Shown here: positions 1-7,466 of the stretch, one piece after another
How the letters are laid out: each line of letters opens with the position of its first letter
How positions within the stretch are numbered: position 1 is the first letter of the stretch
Assembly: GCF_902497895.1 (NCBI RefSeq)
Contig: NZ_CABVHQ010000050.1
Span: 1 to 44,013, forward strand
Direction: 5' to 3'
DNA from: Pseudomonas fluorescens
GTDB lineage: Bacteria > Pseudomonadota > Gammaproteobacteria > Pseudomonadales > Pseudomonadaceae
Length of the DNA stretch: 44,013 nt
Translations under genes and position numbers: made by a program
The notes under the pieces: model-generated
The model's input: only the letters and a program-made list of their open reading frames with translations
Database searches by the model: none
Told to the model about the DNA's origin: nothing

Positions 1-146
1 GCTCGGCTGCGCAGCAGTCGTAAAACCAGCGGATGCGTTCTACCTGGAAAATTGCGATTGCCGGTTTTAGGGCCGCTTCGCGACCCAGCGGGGGCAAGCC
101 CCCTCGCCACAGTATTCGGCAGCCCTTAAAAGATGTGTAGATACCT
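1..146. repeat. Partial REP-type intergenic repeat at the left edge
   Basis: This gene-free stretch carries pieces typical of Pseudomonas intergenic repeats: a cagcagtcgtaaaa block, the gccgcttcgcg block and a terminal tgtgtagatacc at 134-145. The same terminal word, in both orientations, bounds the repeat at 43788-44013, so both window edges hold members of one repeat family. The left part is cut by the window edge. Positions 147-214, up to the end of urtA, hold a further low-complexity g/t-rich stretch and no gene. Confidence 0.6.
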
Positions 147-214
147 GTGCCCCTTGGGGAGAGGGCTGGGGTGAGGGGTGGATCTCAAGACCACCCCAAA
201 CTCCAGAATCAGCC

Positions 215-1480
215 TCAGTTGCTCTTCACCGCATAATCCGGCTTCTTGTCATTCCCCGGAATGAACGGGCTCCATGGTTCGGCGCGGATCGGGCCTTCGG
301 TCTGCCAGACCACCGAGAACTGACCGTCGGCCTGAATCTCGCCGATCATCACCGGCTTGTGCAGGTGGTGGTTGGTCTTGTCCATGGTCAGCGTGAAGCC
401 CGACGGCGCGGCGAATGTCTGGCCGGCGAGGGCTTCACGAACTTTATTGACGTCAGTGGACTTGGCTTTTTCCACTGCCTGCGCCCACATATGGATGCCG
501 ACGTAAGTGGCTTCCATCGGGTCGTTGGTCACGGCTTTGTCCGCGCCCGGGAGGTTTTTCTTCTTGGCGTAGGCTTTCCAGTCGGCGACGAATTTCTGGT
601 TGACCGGGTTCTCGACGGACTCAAAGTAGTTCCACGCCGCGAGGTTGCCCACCAGCGGTTTAGTGTCGATACCGCGCAGTTCTTCTTCCCCGACCGAGAA
701 CGCCACGACCGGAACGTCGGTGGCTTTCAGGCCCTGGTTGGCCAGTTCTTTATAGAACGGCACGTTGGAGTCGCCATTCACCGTGGAGATCACCGCCGTC
801 TTGCCCCCGGCCGAGAATTTTTTGATGTTGGCCACGATGGTCTGGTAATCGCTGTGACCGAACGGGGTGTAGACCTCTTCGATGTCCTTGTCCGCGACAC
901 CTTTGGCATGCAGGAACGAGCGCAGGATTTTGTTGGTGGTGCGCGGGTAGACGTAGTCGGTACCGAGCAGGAAGTAGCGCTTGGCGCTGCCGCCTTCTTC
1001 GCTCATCAGGTATTCCACGGCCGGAATCGCCTGCTGGTTCGGCGCCGCGCCGGTGTAGAAGACGTTCGGCGACATCTCTTCGCCTTCGTATTGCACCGGG
1101 TAGAACAGCAGGCCGTTGAGTTCTTCGAACACCGGCAACACCGACTTACGCGACACCGAAGTCCAGCAACCGAACACCACCGCGACCTTGTCCTGGGTCA
1201 GCAACTGGCGACCCTTTTCGGCGAACAGCGGCCAGTTCGACGCCGGATCGACGACTACCGGTTCGAGCATCTTGCCGTTGACGCCACCCTTGGCGTTGAT
1301 CTCGTCAATGGTCATCAGCGCCATGTCTTTAAGCGAAGTTTCAGAGATCGCCATGGTCCCCGACAAGGAGTGCAGGATGCCGACCTTGATGGTCTCGGCG
1401 GCCTGGATACTCCAGGTCATGCCCATCGCGGCAATCGATGCCGACAGTGTGAAAGCCTTGATCAAGCTACGACGCTTCAT
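215..1480 (-). CDS. urtA: Urea ABC transporter, periplasmic substrate-binding protein UrtA
   Basis: 421 aa, the usual length for UrtA. The N-terminus MKRRSLIKAF followed by a hydrophobic stretch and IQAAET is a signal peptide; the RRSLIK pattern also resembles a Tat motif. The mature protein begins IKVGILHSLSGTMAISE and contains GCWTSVSRKSVLPVFE and LLFYPVQYEG, which are hallmarks of the urea/short-amide binding protein of the Leu/Ile/Val-binding family. It would capture urea in the periplasm for the UrtBCDE permease and ATPases. Those genes are expected next on this strand, beyond the left edge, but are not in the window. A GGAG ribosome binding site lies just before the ATG. A sigma-54-type promoter upstream fits nitrogen control. 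Confidence 0.95.
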   Translation of the reverse strand: MKRRSLIKAFTLSASIAAMGMTWSIQAAETIKVGILHSLSGTMAISETSLKDMALMTIDEINAKGGVNGKMLEPVVVDPASNWPLFAEKGRQLLTQDKVAVVFGCWTSVSRKSVLPVFEELNGLLFYPVQYEGEEMSPNVFYTGAAPNQQAIPAVEYLMSEEGGSAKRYFLLGTDYVYPRTTNKILRSFLHAKGVADKDIEEVYTPFGHSDYQTIVANIKKFSAGGKTAVISTVNGDSNVPFYKELANQGLKATDVPVVAFSVGEEELRGIDTKPLVGNLAAWNYFESVENPVNQKFVADWKAYAKKKNLPGADKAVTNDPMEATYVGIHMWAQAVEKAKSTDVNKVREALAGQTFAAPSGFTLTMDKTNHHLHKPVMIGEIQADGQFSVVWQTEGPIRAEPWSPFIPGNDKKPDYAVKSN

Positions 1481-1541
1481 TGTGCGATCTCCATGAACTC
1501 AATTTTTTTTGGTTGGCAGATACGGACGCTGAAAGGGTATT

Positions 1542-1558
1542 AGCAAGGGTTGTGCCCA
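1542..1558 (-). promoter_or_regulatory. Putative sigma-54 (-24/-12) promoter of urtA
   Basis: Read on the minus strand the site is TGGGCACAACCCTTGCT. It has GG and GC dinucleotides separated by exactly ten bases, matching the sigma-54 consensus TGGCAC-N5-TTGC, about 62 bases upstream of the urtA ATG. Possible GCACC/GGTGC half-sites for NtrC lie further upstream at 1612-1616 and 1635-1639, but their spacing is not canonical. The rest of 1481-1826 shows no convincing gene. Confidence 0.6.
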
Positions 1559-1826
1559 GCCGGGGCAGGTCGGCGTTTGTGGGGGTAGAAGGCGGTTTTG
1601 TGCACGTCTACGCACCAAGTCAGGGCTCAATGGCGGTGCGGGTGCAAGCGCTGCGCTTATGTGGTGCCTGAGGGCCGGGACGTTCAGACACGGCATTTGC
1701 GCCAGGCGATAACTATTTACCGCCCTGGCGCTGTTCCAGATCTTGAAGATGGCAGGTGTCCTGGCACCGATTTCGAAAAAGCAGGTGATGGGGATACTCG
1801 ACGTATTCAATTCTAAAGGTGAAGTC

Positions 1827-2870
1827 ATGGAACGATATCTTTCGCGACAGGAGCGGTCCGCAGGACCCGAGTCGAATGCAGTGCTGCCGCCACTCAGCCC
1901 GGCGTTCATCACTGAAGATGACGCCGCGCGTTATGCTCACGAGTGGATTGGCAATAAACATGATGTGGAATATGGAAGCGTCATTTTACGACGCTTGTCG
2001 GATAGCCGATTTTTTGCAACCAAGCCGATTGCCGGAAAAAGCAAAAGCTTCAATTGGCTGTCCATTTTGAAAAGAGAGTCGAACGGTGATTTTGCACATC
2101 CCGAAGGCTACCGCATCGTGGGTAACTTGCACTCGCATCCAGAGGCCTTTGACTATACAAAAAAATTAAACCCAACGTGGTCGGACCAGCAGATCAAGGC
2201 GTTCATGAGTTTTTACTCGGTGCCGGACATCAGCTTCAACTACGCCGAGCGCAGTACTTTTGCGTCAGCATATCTATCAGGACCTGATGGATCCTTGTTG
2301 AAGTACAAACCCAGCGGTACGGAAGCGGAGCGTCAATATGTTCATTGGCTAGACACGAGTGGCCCGTGGGAGTCGCCTCACGCACACGATGGAACGCTTG
2401 ACGGGATGTTCAAGAAAACGGCTTCCGTTGGAGAGCTTTCCTTTCTTATGTCGAGCGAGATCTGGGGTGGGTTCGTCGGGACGGTGTCCGCCGACTGGGC
2501 TCCCTTCGAAACATTCGAGTCCCCCAAGAATCAGCCAGCCTGCAGTCCCGTGTTCGATGATATAAACGCCGCACTGGATTATGCCCAGTTACCTGGGCGA
2601 CGAGGGTCAAGCATTGCGCAATGATTGGAAAGACGAAGAAAGTGGCGTCATTCGCTCCAAACTCAATGAAGTTCTCAGCAGTTTGGCAGCCTCGGGCAAG
2701 CTCTACATTCTGGAGTCCGATATATTCTGGAGACCACGTGGTCAGGTCTCTTCGAGGTTGCTGCTTGAGATGAGCAGGAGGACACCAATCTCCAAACCAT
2801 CCTGAGTCAAGTTGCTTCAAAATGCGCGCCAGCCACCAACAACCGGCCAGGCAATGAGCCCCTTCAATGA
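1827..2870 (+). pseudogene. DUF4329 (JAB/MPN-like) protein, frameshifted and decayed at the 3' end
   Basis: The best start is the ATG at 1827, with AAAGGTGAAG in front; an upstream in-frame ATG at 1743 lacks such a site. The first frame runs to 2624 (265 aa from 1827). It contains DDAARYAHEWIG, HPEGYRIVGNLHSHP and, after a 20-odd-residue loop, SVPD. E...HSH...SxxD is the metal-ligand pattern of JAMM/JAB peptidases, and I assign DUF4329 from this region. Near 2580 the natural continuation (YLGDEGQALRNDWKDEE onward) moves to the +1 frame, ending at 2805. A plausible C-terminus (NLQTILSQVASKCAP) then lies back in the first frame after an in-frame TGA at 2766-2768, ending at 2870. At least two frame disruptions and a stop point to a decayed gene. 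A truncated but working product from the first frame cannot be excluded. No operon partner is visible. Confidence 0.65.
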
Positions 2871-2888
2871 TTGACATTGAAGGGGCTC
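2856..2888. terminator. Terminator hairpin between the convergent DUF4329 and PepSY genes
   Basis: A perfect 13-bp stem (GAGCCCCTTCAAT with its complement) and a 7-base loop, followed by TTT on the plus strand. It lies between converging genes, so it could act in both directions. The last codons of the decayed DUF4329 gene overlap its left arm. Confidence 0.7.
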
Positions 2889-2924
2889 TTTAACGCCTGC
2901 GCATCAGGCCGAACCTCGCAGACT

Positions 2925-4307
2925 TCAGTTTGAAGATGAAGCGGGCTCAGCTTTCCCGATCAGCCGTGACAGCAGCACCCGATCCAGAATCCACACCAGG
3001 ATCAACGACGCACCCACCAACGGAAAGGCCACGGCCAGCGCAAACATGATGACCATCGCGGTTTTCCACTTTGGCAGGTCATGGCGCAGCGGCGGAATAC
3101 CCAGCCGACCTTGTGGGCGACGCTTCCACCAGATCACCACACCGCTGACCGCACTGAGCAGAATCATCAGGCACACCAGCAGAACGGCTATCTGATTGAG
3201 CGTCCCGAACATCTTGCCTTCGTGCAGCATCACGCCCACTTCCGTGGCGCGAGCGACGGTGCTGTAGTGCTGCCAACGGACATCGGCGAGTACCTTGCCG
3301 GTGTATTGATCGACATGCAGGGTGGCATCGTTGCGCGGGTCGTCGGCGAATACCGCGATGGTGAACACACCGCTGGCGGTGGTCGGGAAGGTGATGCTGT
3401 AGCCAGGTTCGACCTGGCGCTGTGCGGCGATGTTCTGCACATCTTGCAAGGCGATGGTCGGCGCGGCCGGAGCGCTTGTGGCTCCCGCGTGAGCCATGTG
3501 TTCGGCATGGTCGCCGGACACCGGCATAGGCGTATTTTCCATGGCCCATGGCACGGTCTGGCGCGTCGCGGTATTGAGGCTGCGAGCCTCTTGATCGGAC
3601 TTGGGTACCTCGTTCCACATGGCCGCCGGGAAGCGGTTCCAGAGCTCGGCGTATTGCTTGCCCCAGACGCCGGTCCAGGTCATGCCGCTGAGCAGCATCA
3701 CCAGCAGCAACGCTGCGCCCCAGAACCCCGTCACCGCATGCAGGTCGCGCCAGAACAGGCGGCCACTGTTACTCAAGCGCGGCCACAGCACGCCGGCCGG
3801 CGACTTGCCTCGCGGCCACCACAGGTACAGCCCGGAAACCACCAGCATGATGCCCCAACCGGCGGCCAGCTCGACCAGTCCATCACCCACGGTGCCAATC
3901 ATCAACTCACCATGGATGGCACGGGCGATGGCTTGCAGGTTGCTCTTGGCGTCCTGGTCGCCGAGGATTTCTCCGCGGTAGGGGTCAATGAACACGTTCA
4001 GTTCATTGCCGTCGTTTTGCACCACGAACTGCGCGCTGCGCTCGACATTGACCGGCGGCAGGTATTGCGTGACTTGTCCCTTTGGATAAGCGACCTGCAC
4101 CCGCCGTAGTTGCTCATCGGCACTGAGGGTGTGATGACCGGCGGGGACGTTCAGCAGGTTACCGTACATCAACGGGTCGAGCTGGGGTTTGAACAGGTAG
4201 ATGATCCCGGTCAGGGCCAGCATCACCATGAACGGCGCGACGAACAGCCCGGCATAGAAATGCCAGCGCCAGGCCAGGTTGTAGAAAGACACTTTTGGTG
4301 GGTTCAT
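2925..4307 (-). CDS. PepSY-associated transmembrane protein of the copper/iron uptake block
   Basis: 460 aa from the ATG at 4307 (MNPPKVSFYNLAWRWHFYAG). The frame is open a further 146 codons upstream, but that part reads through a REP repeat and is not protein-like. Membrane segments are visible near residues 12-35, in the GWGIMLVVSGLYLWW region, at GFWGAALLLVMLLSGM, at IAVLLVCLMILLSAVSG and near the C-terminus, with PepSY-like periplasmic stretches between them. A His/Met-rich stretch (PVSGDHAEHMAHAG) could touch copper. Members of this PiuB/PepSY_TM family often sit beside TonB-dependent metal receptors and may act in reduction or transfer of the metal; the exact reaction is not established. 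It is the last gene of the minus-strand copper block. Confidence 0.88.
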   Translation of the reverse strand: MNPPKVSFYNLAWRWHFYAGLFVAPFMVMLALTGIIYLFKPQLDPLMYGNLLNVPAGHHTLSADEQLRRVQVAYPKGQVTQYLPPVNVERSAQFVVQNDGNELNVFIDPYRGEILGDQDAKSNLQAIARAIHGELMIGTVGDGLVELAAGWGIMLVVSGLYLWWPRGKSPAGVLWPRLSNSGRLFWRDLHAVTGFWGAALLLVMLLSGMTWTGVWGKQYAELWNRFPAAMWNEVPKSDQEARSLNTATRQTVPWAMENTPMPVSGDHAEHMAHAGATSAPAAPTIALQDVQNIAAQRQVEPGYSITFPTTASGVFTIAVFADDPRNDATLHVDQYTGKVLADVRWQHYSTVARATEVGVMLHEGKMFGTLNQIAVLLVCLMILLSAVSGVVIWWKRRPQGRLGIPPLRHDLPKWKTAMVIMFALAVAFPLVGASLILVWILDRVLLSRLIGKAEPASSSN

Positions 4308-4343
4308 CAGACGCGCTCCGCGTGGGCGACTCAATTGTCTGTT

Positions 4344-4421
4344 AAAAGATCGCAGCCTGCGGCAGCTCCAACAGGATGTGCGGCTTCCTGACGTAGGAGC
4401 TGCCGCAGGCTGCGATCTTTT
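4344..4421. repeat. REPIN-like inverted pair, GTAGGAGCTGCCGCAGG family
   Basis: Two oppositely oriented copies of a REP unit (core GAGCTGCCGCAGGCTGCGAT plus CTTTTGA) separated by about 20 bases. The left copy has ctccaac in place of ctcctac. The same unit occurs at 21031-21115, 26593-26671 and 36981-37068. It lies between the PepSY gene and the receptor remnant. Confidence 0.85.
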
Positions 4422-4432
4422 GACTTTTCTTA

Positions 4433-4486
4433 TTAGAAACTCATATCCACCTTGATCCAGAACCGGGCGATGTGAGTCTTGGGTGT
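4433..4486 (-). pseudogene. Residual 3' end of a TonB-dependent (copper) receptor gene
   Basis: Directly after the stop codon of the DUF2946 gene and in the same frame, the minus strand encodes TPKTHIARFWIKVDMSF and then TAA. An alternating-residue strand ending in a C-terminal phenylalanine is the signature of the last beta strand of an outer-membrane barrel. In related pseudomonads, as I recall, a TonB-dependent copper receptor gene of about 2 kb lies exactly here, between DUF2946 and PepSY genes. Only its last 17 codons and stop seem to remain, so this reads as a deletion scar. The match to a copper receptor is from memory, not a search. Confidence 0.6.
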
Positions 4487-4921
4487 TTACCTGACAATGG
4501 GCGGGGCGCGGGTGCGGGCGCCGGGGAATACCGTCTGCCGGGCATGACCCAGGCGCGGGGAAGGGCTGATGACACTCGATGTTGGTGGTGTGTCGGATGC
4601 CGCGAAGGACAGGCCGCCGGGCAGCGCCGGGCAGTTGTACAACAGGCCGCAATACCCGCACTTCTCCCAGAGCATCTGCTGCTCGGCGGACGCGGGTTTG
4701 GAATGGTGTTGCGAAGCGGCGTGGCAGCCGGGCTCGTCGATGCACATGTTCATCGACATGTTCATCGGCATGCCGTGATCCATCGGCATCGCCTGGGAAA
4801 TCAGCGGACCGATAAAGATCATCAGCATGGCGAACAGGCTGATCCAGCTGCCACGCTTTACTCGCAATGAGCGATGGCGCGGTTCTGATTGCCTGACGCT
4901 TGGCGAGCGCAGAGTGTTCAT
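4487..4921 (-). CDS. DUF2946 family protein (copper-block small protein)
   Basis: 144 aa from the ATG at 4921 (MNTLRSPSVRQSEPRHRS). A single membrane/signal segment (WISLFAMLMIFIGPLISQAM) is followed by a Met/His-rich part (PMDHGMPMNMSMNMC) and the CGYCGLLYNCP cysteine cluster, as expected for DUF2946 proteins that accompany copper receptors. The role is unproven; Met, His and Cys clusters suggest periplasmic copper binding. It starts 19 bases after the PCu(A)C gene and is probably co-transcribed. Its natural C-terminus may be altered: the last codons (PPIVR, stop) adjoin the putative deletion junction in the receptor gene. Confidence 0.8.
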   Translation of the reverse strand: MNTLRSPSVRQSEPRHRSLRVKRGSWISLFAMLMIFIGPLISQAMPMDHGMPMNMSMNMCIDEPGCHAASQHHSKPASAEQQMLWEKCGYCGLLYNCPALPGGLSFAASDTPPTSSVISPSPRLGHARQTVFPGARTRAPPIVR

Positions 4922-4940
4922 AGGCGCTTCGGGCCAGTGA

Positions 4941-5435
4941 TTACTGGGCGTGGACGTGCTTTTCGGAGCCGGCGGGCGGCTGTTTCTGCACCGCGATCTC
5001 AACCGTCACATCACCGGACTTCTCGAAATGCAGGGTCAGCGGGAAGCGCTTGCCGTCGCTCAGCAGGCTGCGGTCTTTAAGTTCCAGGAGCATCACGTGG
5101 TACCCCATGGGGGCGAAGGTGACTTCACCACCGGCCGGGATCTCCACGCTCGGTACCTGCTGCATTTTCATCAGCTCGCCTTGCTTCACATGCTCGTGCA
5201 ACTGGGCGATGCCGGCGATCGGCGAGTTCACACTGAGCAGGCGATCGGCGCTTTTGCCATTGTTATGAATGACGAAATAGGCCGCGACCGTCGGAGCATT
5301 CGGCGGCAGTTCCTGCGACCAGGGGTGAGCGATCTGCAACTCGCCGGCAACGTAGTCGTGCGCATTGGCAAAGCAGGCAGGCAACAGCAACGCGGCGAGA
5401 AGCAGTGATTGCTTCACCAGGGATTGTTTCAACAT
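4941..5435 (-). CDS. Periplasmic copper chaperone PCu(A)C
   Basis: 164 aa with a signal peptide (SLLLAALLLPACFANA, cleavage near residue 25). The copper-ligand motif of the PCu(A)C family is complete with exact spacing: H80, ten residues, M91, twenty-one residues, H113, one residue, M115. The protein would bind Cu(I) in the periplasm and pass it on, for example to the Cu(A) site of cytochrome oxidase or as part of copper acquisition. A histidine-bearing tail (SEKHVHAQ) is an extra possible metal site. It lies between two DUF2946 genes on the same strand with short gaps, so a copper operon is likely. Confidence 0.93.
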   Translation of the reverse strand: MLKQSLVKQSLLLAALLLPACFANAHDYVAGELQIAHPWSQELPPNAPTVAAYFVIHNNGKSADRLLSVNSPIAGIAQLHEHVKQGELMKMQQVPSVEIPAGGEVTFAPMGYHVMLLELKDRSLLSDGKRFPLTLHFEKSGDVTVEIAVQKQPPAGSEKHVHAQ

Positions 5436-5483
5436 GGCAGTTCTCCAGAACGATTCAAAACGCAGATCAATTGCGAGAAGGAA

Positions 5484-5885
5484 TCAGGCCAGAGGCGAGG
5501 CGCGGGGATTGAGACTCGGCCATTGCTGGCGCGCAGTGGGCGTTTCGAAGGCGGGTGGTGGCAGGCTTCTATTGGGCTCGAAGCGCGCGAAATACAGCTG
5601 CGGCACATGCCCCGGCAACGCCACCAAGGGTGCCGAACCTGAACAGCACCAGCAATGCTGCATGTTGGAGTGGTCGTCGTTTTGCGGGGCCTTTTGCTCA
5701 AGCGTGCCCAACGAAATCGCCACCAGCCGGGTGCCGTTCGAGGAACAGAAACTACCCCATAACAACTGCTCGGCGGGCGACTGATTCGCCGCCTGGGCGA
5801 TGGTCCCGGAGATCGGCATGGCGAGCATGTTGAACAGCACTGCGAAGCAGGCGATCCAGGCAAATGCTAGCCGTTGTCGGGACAT
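5484..5885 (-). CDS. DUF2946 family protein, first gene of the copper block
   Basis: 133 aa. It opens with a signal or membrane segment (LAFAWIACFAVLFNMLAMPI) and has a CSSNG site and a MQHCWCCSG cluster, matching the DUF2946 family. It is distinct in sequence from the second DUF2946 protein at 4487-4921 but of the same design, so the operon carries two divergent members. Function is unknown; association with copper is inferred from the cysteines, histidines and neighbours. It is followed after 48 bases by the PCu(A)C chaperone gene. No clear copper-responsive operator was recognised in the short gap upstream. Confidence 0.82.
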   Translation of the reverse strand: MSRQRLAFAWIACFAVLFNMLAMPISGTIAQAANQSPAEQLLWGSFCSSNGTRLVAISLGTLEQKAPQNDDHSNMQHCWCCSGSAPLVALPGHVPQLYFARFEPNRSLPPPAFETPTARQQWPSLNPRASPLA

Positions 5886-5931
5886 GGTCGGATCCGGTGG
5901 CGTGGACGATCAAAAGAGGTATTTAGCCTGA

Positions 5932-6243
5932 TCAGTGGCGATAAGTAAAAAGCCCGCGTGCGGCTTGGTGTCGCAACGCCTTGGTCAGCAGTTGCATAAG
6001 CCTGCGTGCGACTTCCGGTTCGCCGTTTCGAAAGAGTGTAGCGGCTTCGATTCGTAATGCCTGGGCGAATATCGGGTCGTGCTGGATTCGTGAGCTGATG
6101 GTGTGCATGACGTCTTTCAATCCCAAGCGAGTCAAATTTCCATCGCCCGAATCTTCTTCCTTGCAAGCCTTCAGGTAGGCGGACATATCTAAAGGTGTCT
6201 GGAGATAATCGGTGACATCGAAGCGGGTAAATTTTTCAGTCAT
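5932..6243 (-). CDS. Small antitoxin-like chimeric protein without its DNA-binding part
   Basis: 103 aa, AGAGG ribosome binding site before the ATG. Residues 1-40 (KFTRFDVTDYLQTP, MSAYLKACKEEDSGDG) resemble the start of HigA-2/addiction-module antidote proteins. Residues about 50-90 (IQHDPIFAQALRIEAATLF, GEPEVARRLMQLL) resemble the start of a second class of small antitoxin-like regulators. The helix-turn-helix that should follow either part is missing. The last codons (ARGLFTYRH) read through a hairpin that looks like a terminator. The gene therefore looks like a fusion or truncation product of antitoxin genes. No toxin gene is adjacent. Family resemblances are from memory. Confidence 0.55.
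   Translation of the reverse strand: MTEKFTRFDVTDYLQTPLDMSAYLKACKEEDSGDGNLTRLGLKDVMHTISSRIQHDPIFAQALRIEAATLFRNGEPEVARRLMQLLTKALRHQAARGLFTYRH
5947..5966 (-). terminator. Terminator-like hairpin inside the 3' end of the antitoxin-like gene
   Basis: Minus strand: AAGCC, seven bases, GGCTT, then a T run (the T's overlap the right arm). It is a short but typical rho-independent design, and it is translated as the end of the gene at 5932-6243, which suggests the reading frame has run past its original stop. Confidence 0.45.
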
Positions 6244-6728
6244 ACCGGACCTCTGAACACGAGTCTTGAGGCACCTGTTTTTTACATTATCGACTTTAAG
6301 CGCTGATAGGTGCCGATGCTCAGAAATGTTGGGTTAAGGCTTCTGGCTTAACAAGTCGGCCATTTCGGGTAAGGCTGTGTGTAAAGTCTGCCTGGTTTGC
6401 AAGGTTCAAGCTTTGCATTGCTTGCAAGGCAGTCTTCGCGGGCAAACCCTAATGCGGTCCGTAGCAGCTGCCGAAGGCTGCGTCCGGCCGCGAAGCGGTC
6501 GTAAAATCAGGCACTGCGGTATTCCAGACAAACCGTGCAAGCAGGACTTGCGACTGCTTCGGTCGAGCGCGACCCCGGTCCGAACGCAGCCTTCGGCAGC
6601 TGCTACGGGGCAAGCCCGCTGCCACAGGGGTTTGTGTCAGGCACAGATTCGTTGATCGACGCGGTCCAATGTGGGAGCTGGCTTGCCTGCGATCGAGTGC
6701 GCAGCACTCGCAACTAACGCGCAGAAGC
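6244..6728. other. Gene-free spacer with a REP-type repeat
   Basis: No reading frame here looks coding. The stretch holds the inverted repeat at 6459-6608. The flanks read like Pseudomonas intergenic filler (for example caagcccgctgccaca and gtgggagctggcttgcctgc), which recur around REP elements. Confidence 0.6.
6459..6608. repeat. Long inverted repeat, CCGTAGCAGCTGCCGAAGG family
   Basis: The arms are CCGTAGCAGCTGCCGAAGGC-TGCG at the left and its complement ending GGCAGCTGCTACGG at the right, spanning about 150 bases with inner gtcgtaaaatcag and gcgaccccggtcc blocks. The same architecture recurs at 31111-31260 and 43828-43976. It differs from the shorter GTAGGAGCTGCCGCAGG units, so two repeat classes coexist in the window. 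Confidence 0.8.
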
Positions 6729-7466
6729 TCACAGGGGTAGTAGATAACCTTGCTGCGTCAGCGCCTCGAGCGTATTGACCACCGACCCAAACTCCCGCTC
6801 AACCCCCGCCGGCTCCGGCCGCTTCAAAATCAACACTGGCACCCCACGTTCCCGCGCCACTTCCAGCTTGGGCTCGGTGGCACTGCTGCCGCTGTTTTTG
6901 CTGATCAGCACATCGATCTGTCGCCGTTCAAACAGCCCACGTTCCTCGTCCAGCAGAAACGGTCCGCGGGCACCGATGACTTCGCAACGCTTATTGCCGG
7001 GATACTGATCCAGGGCGCGCAAGGTCCAGAACTGCCCGTCCGGAATTTCATCCAGATGTTGCAATGGCTCGCGACCCAGGGTGAACAGAGGGCGTTTGAA
7101 GGGCTTGAGCGCTTCAACCAGTTCGGCCCAGTCGCTGACTTCCCGCCAGTCATCACCCGCCTGGGCTTGCCACGCCGGGCGCCGTAACGCCCAGCAGGGG
7201 ATGGCGCTCAGTTGCGCGGCGGTCGCGGCGTTCTGGCTGATTTGTGCGGCGTAGGGGTGGGTGGCGTCCAGCAGCAAATCGATACCTTCGCTCTCGATGA
7301 ATTGCGCCAGACCTGCTGCGCCGCCATAACCGCCGACCCGGACCTGACAGGTCAAGTCCGTTGGTACCCGCCCGATGCCGGCCAGGCTGTAGATATGTTG
7401 CGGACCAAGCGTGCGGGCAATCGCCAGGGCTTCAGTCACGCCACCGAGCAACAACAAACGTTTCAT
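6729..7466 (-). CDS. cobK: Precorrin-6A reductase CobK
   Basis: 245 aa from the ATG at 7466 (MKRLLLLGGVTEALAIAR); the longer open frame is not needed, because this ATG overlaps the cbiD stop as ATGA. The GG(V/T)xEA nucleotide-binding start, DATHPYAAQIS, and ISKNSGSSATEPKLEVARE are characteristic of CobK/CbiJ. It reduces the precorrin-6A macrocycle with NADPH to give precorrin-6B. It is the last gene of cobL-cbiD-cobK, translationally coupled to cbiD. Confidence 0.95.
   Translation of the reverse strand: MKRLLLLGGVTEALAIARTLGPQHIYSLAGIGRVPTDLTCQVRVGGYGGAAGLAQFIESEGIDLLLDATHPYAAQISQNAATAAQLSAIPCWALRRPAWQAQAGDDWREVSDWAELVEALKPFKRPLFTLGREPLQHLDEIPDGQFWTLRALDQYPGNKRCEVIGARGPFLLDEERGLFERRQIDVLISKNSGSSATEPKLEVARERGVPVLILKRPEPAGVEREFGSVVNTLEALTQQGYLLPL

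Noticed and set aside
359..1543. Long plus-strand open frame (394 codons) across urtA
   Set aside because: It is the antisense shadow of urtA; its composition (His/Arg/Val-rich) and lack of a ribosome site are typical of GC-rich shadow frames.
4308..4745. N-terminal extension of 146 codons on the PepSY protein
   Set aside because: It reads through a REP repeat, the receptor remnant and part of the DUF2946 gene; the ATG at 4307 gives the normal family start.
6459..6608. CRISPR-like or transposon origin for the repeats
   Set aside because: There are only two inverted arms per locus, no regular spacers and no transposase; they match the REP/REPIN pattern of pseudomonads.
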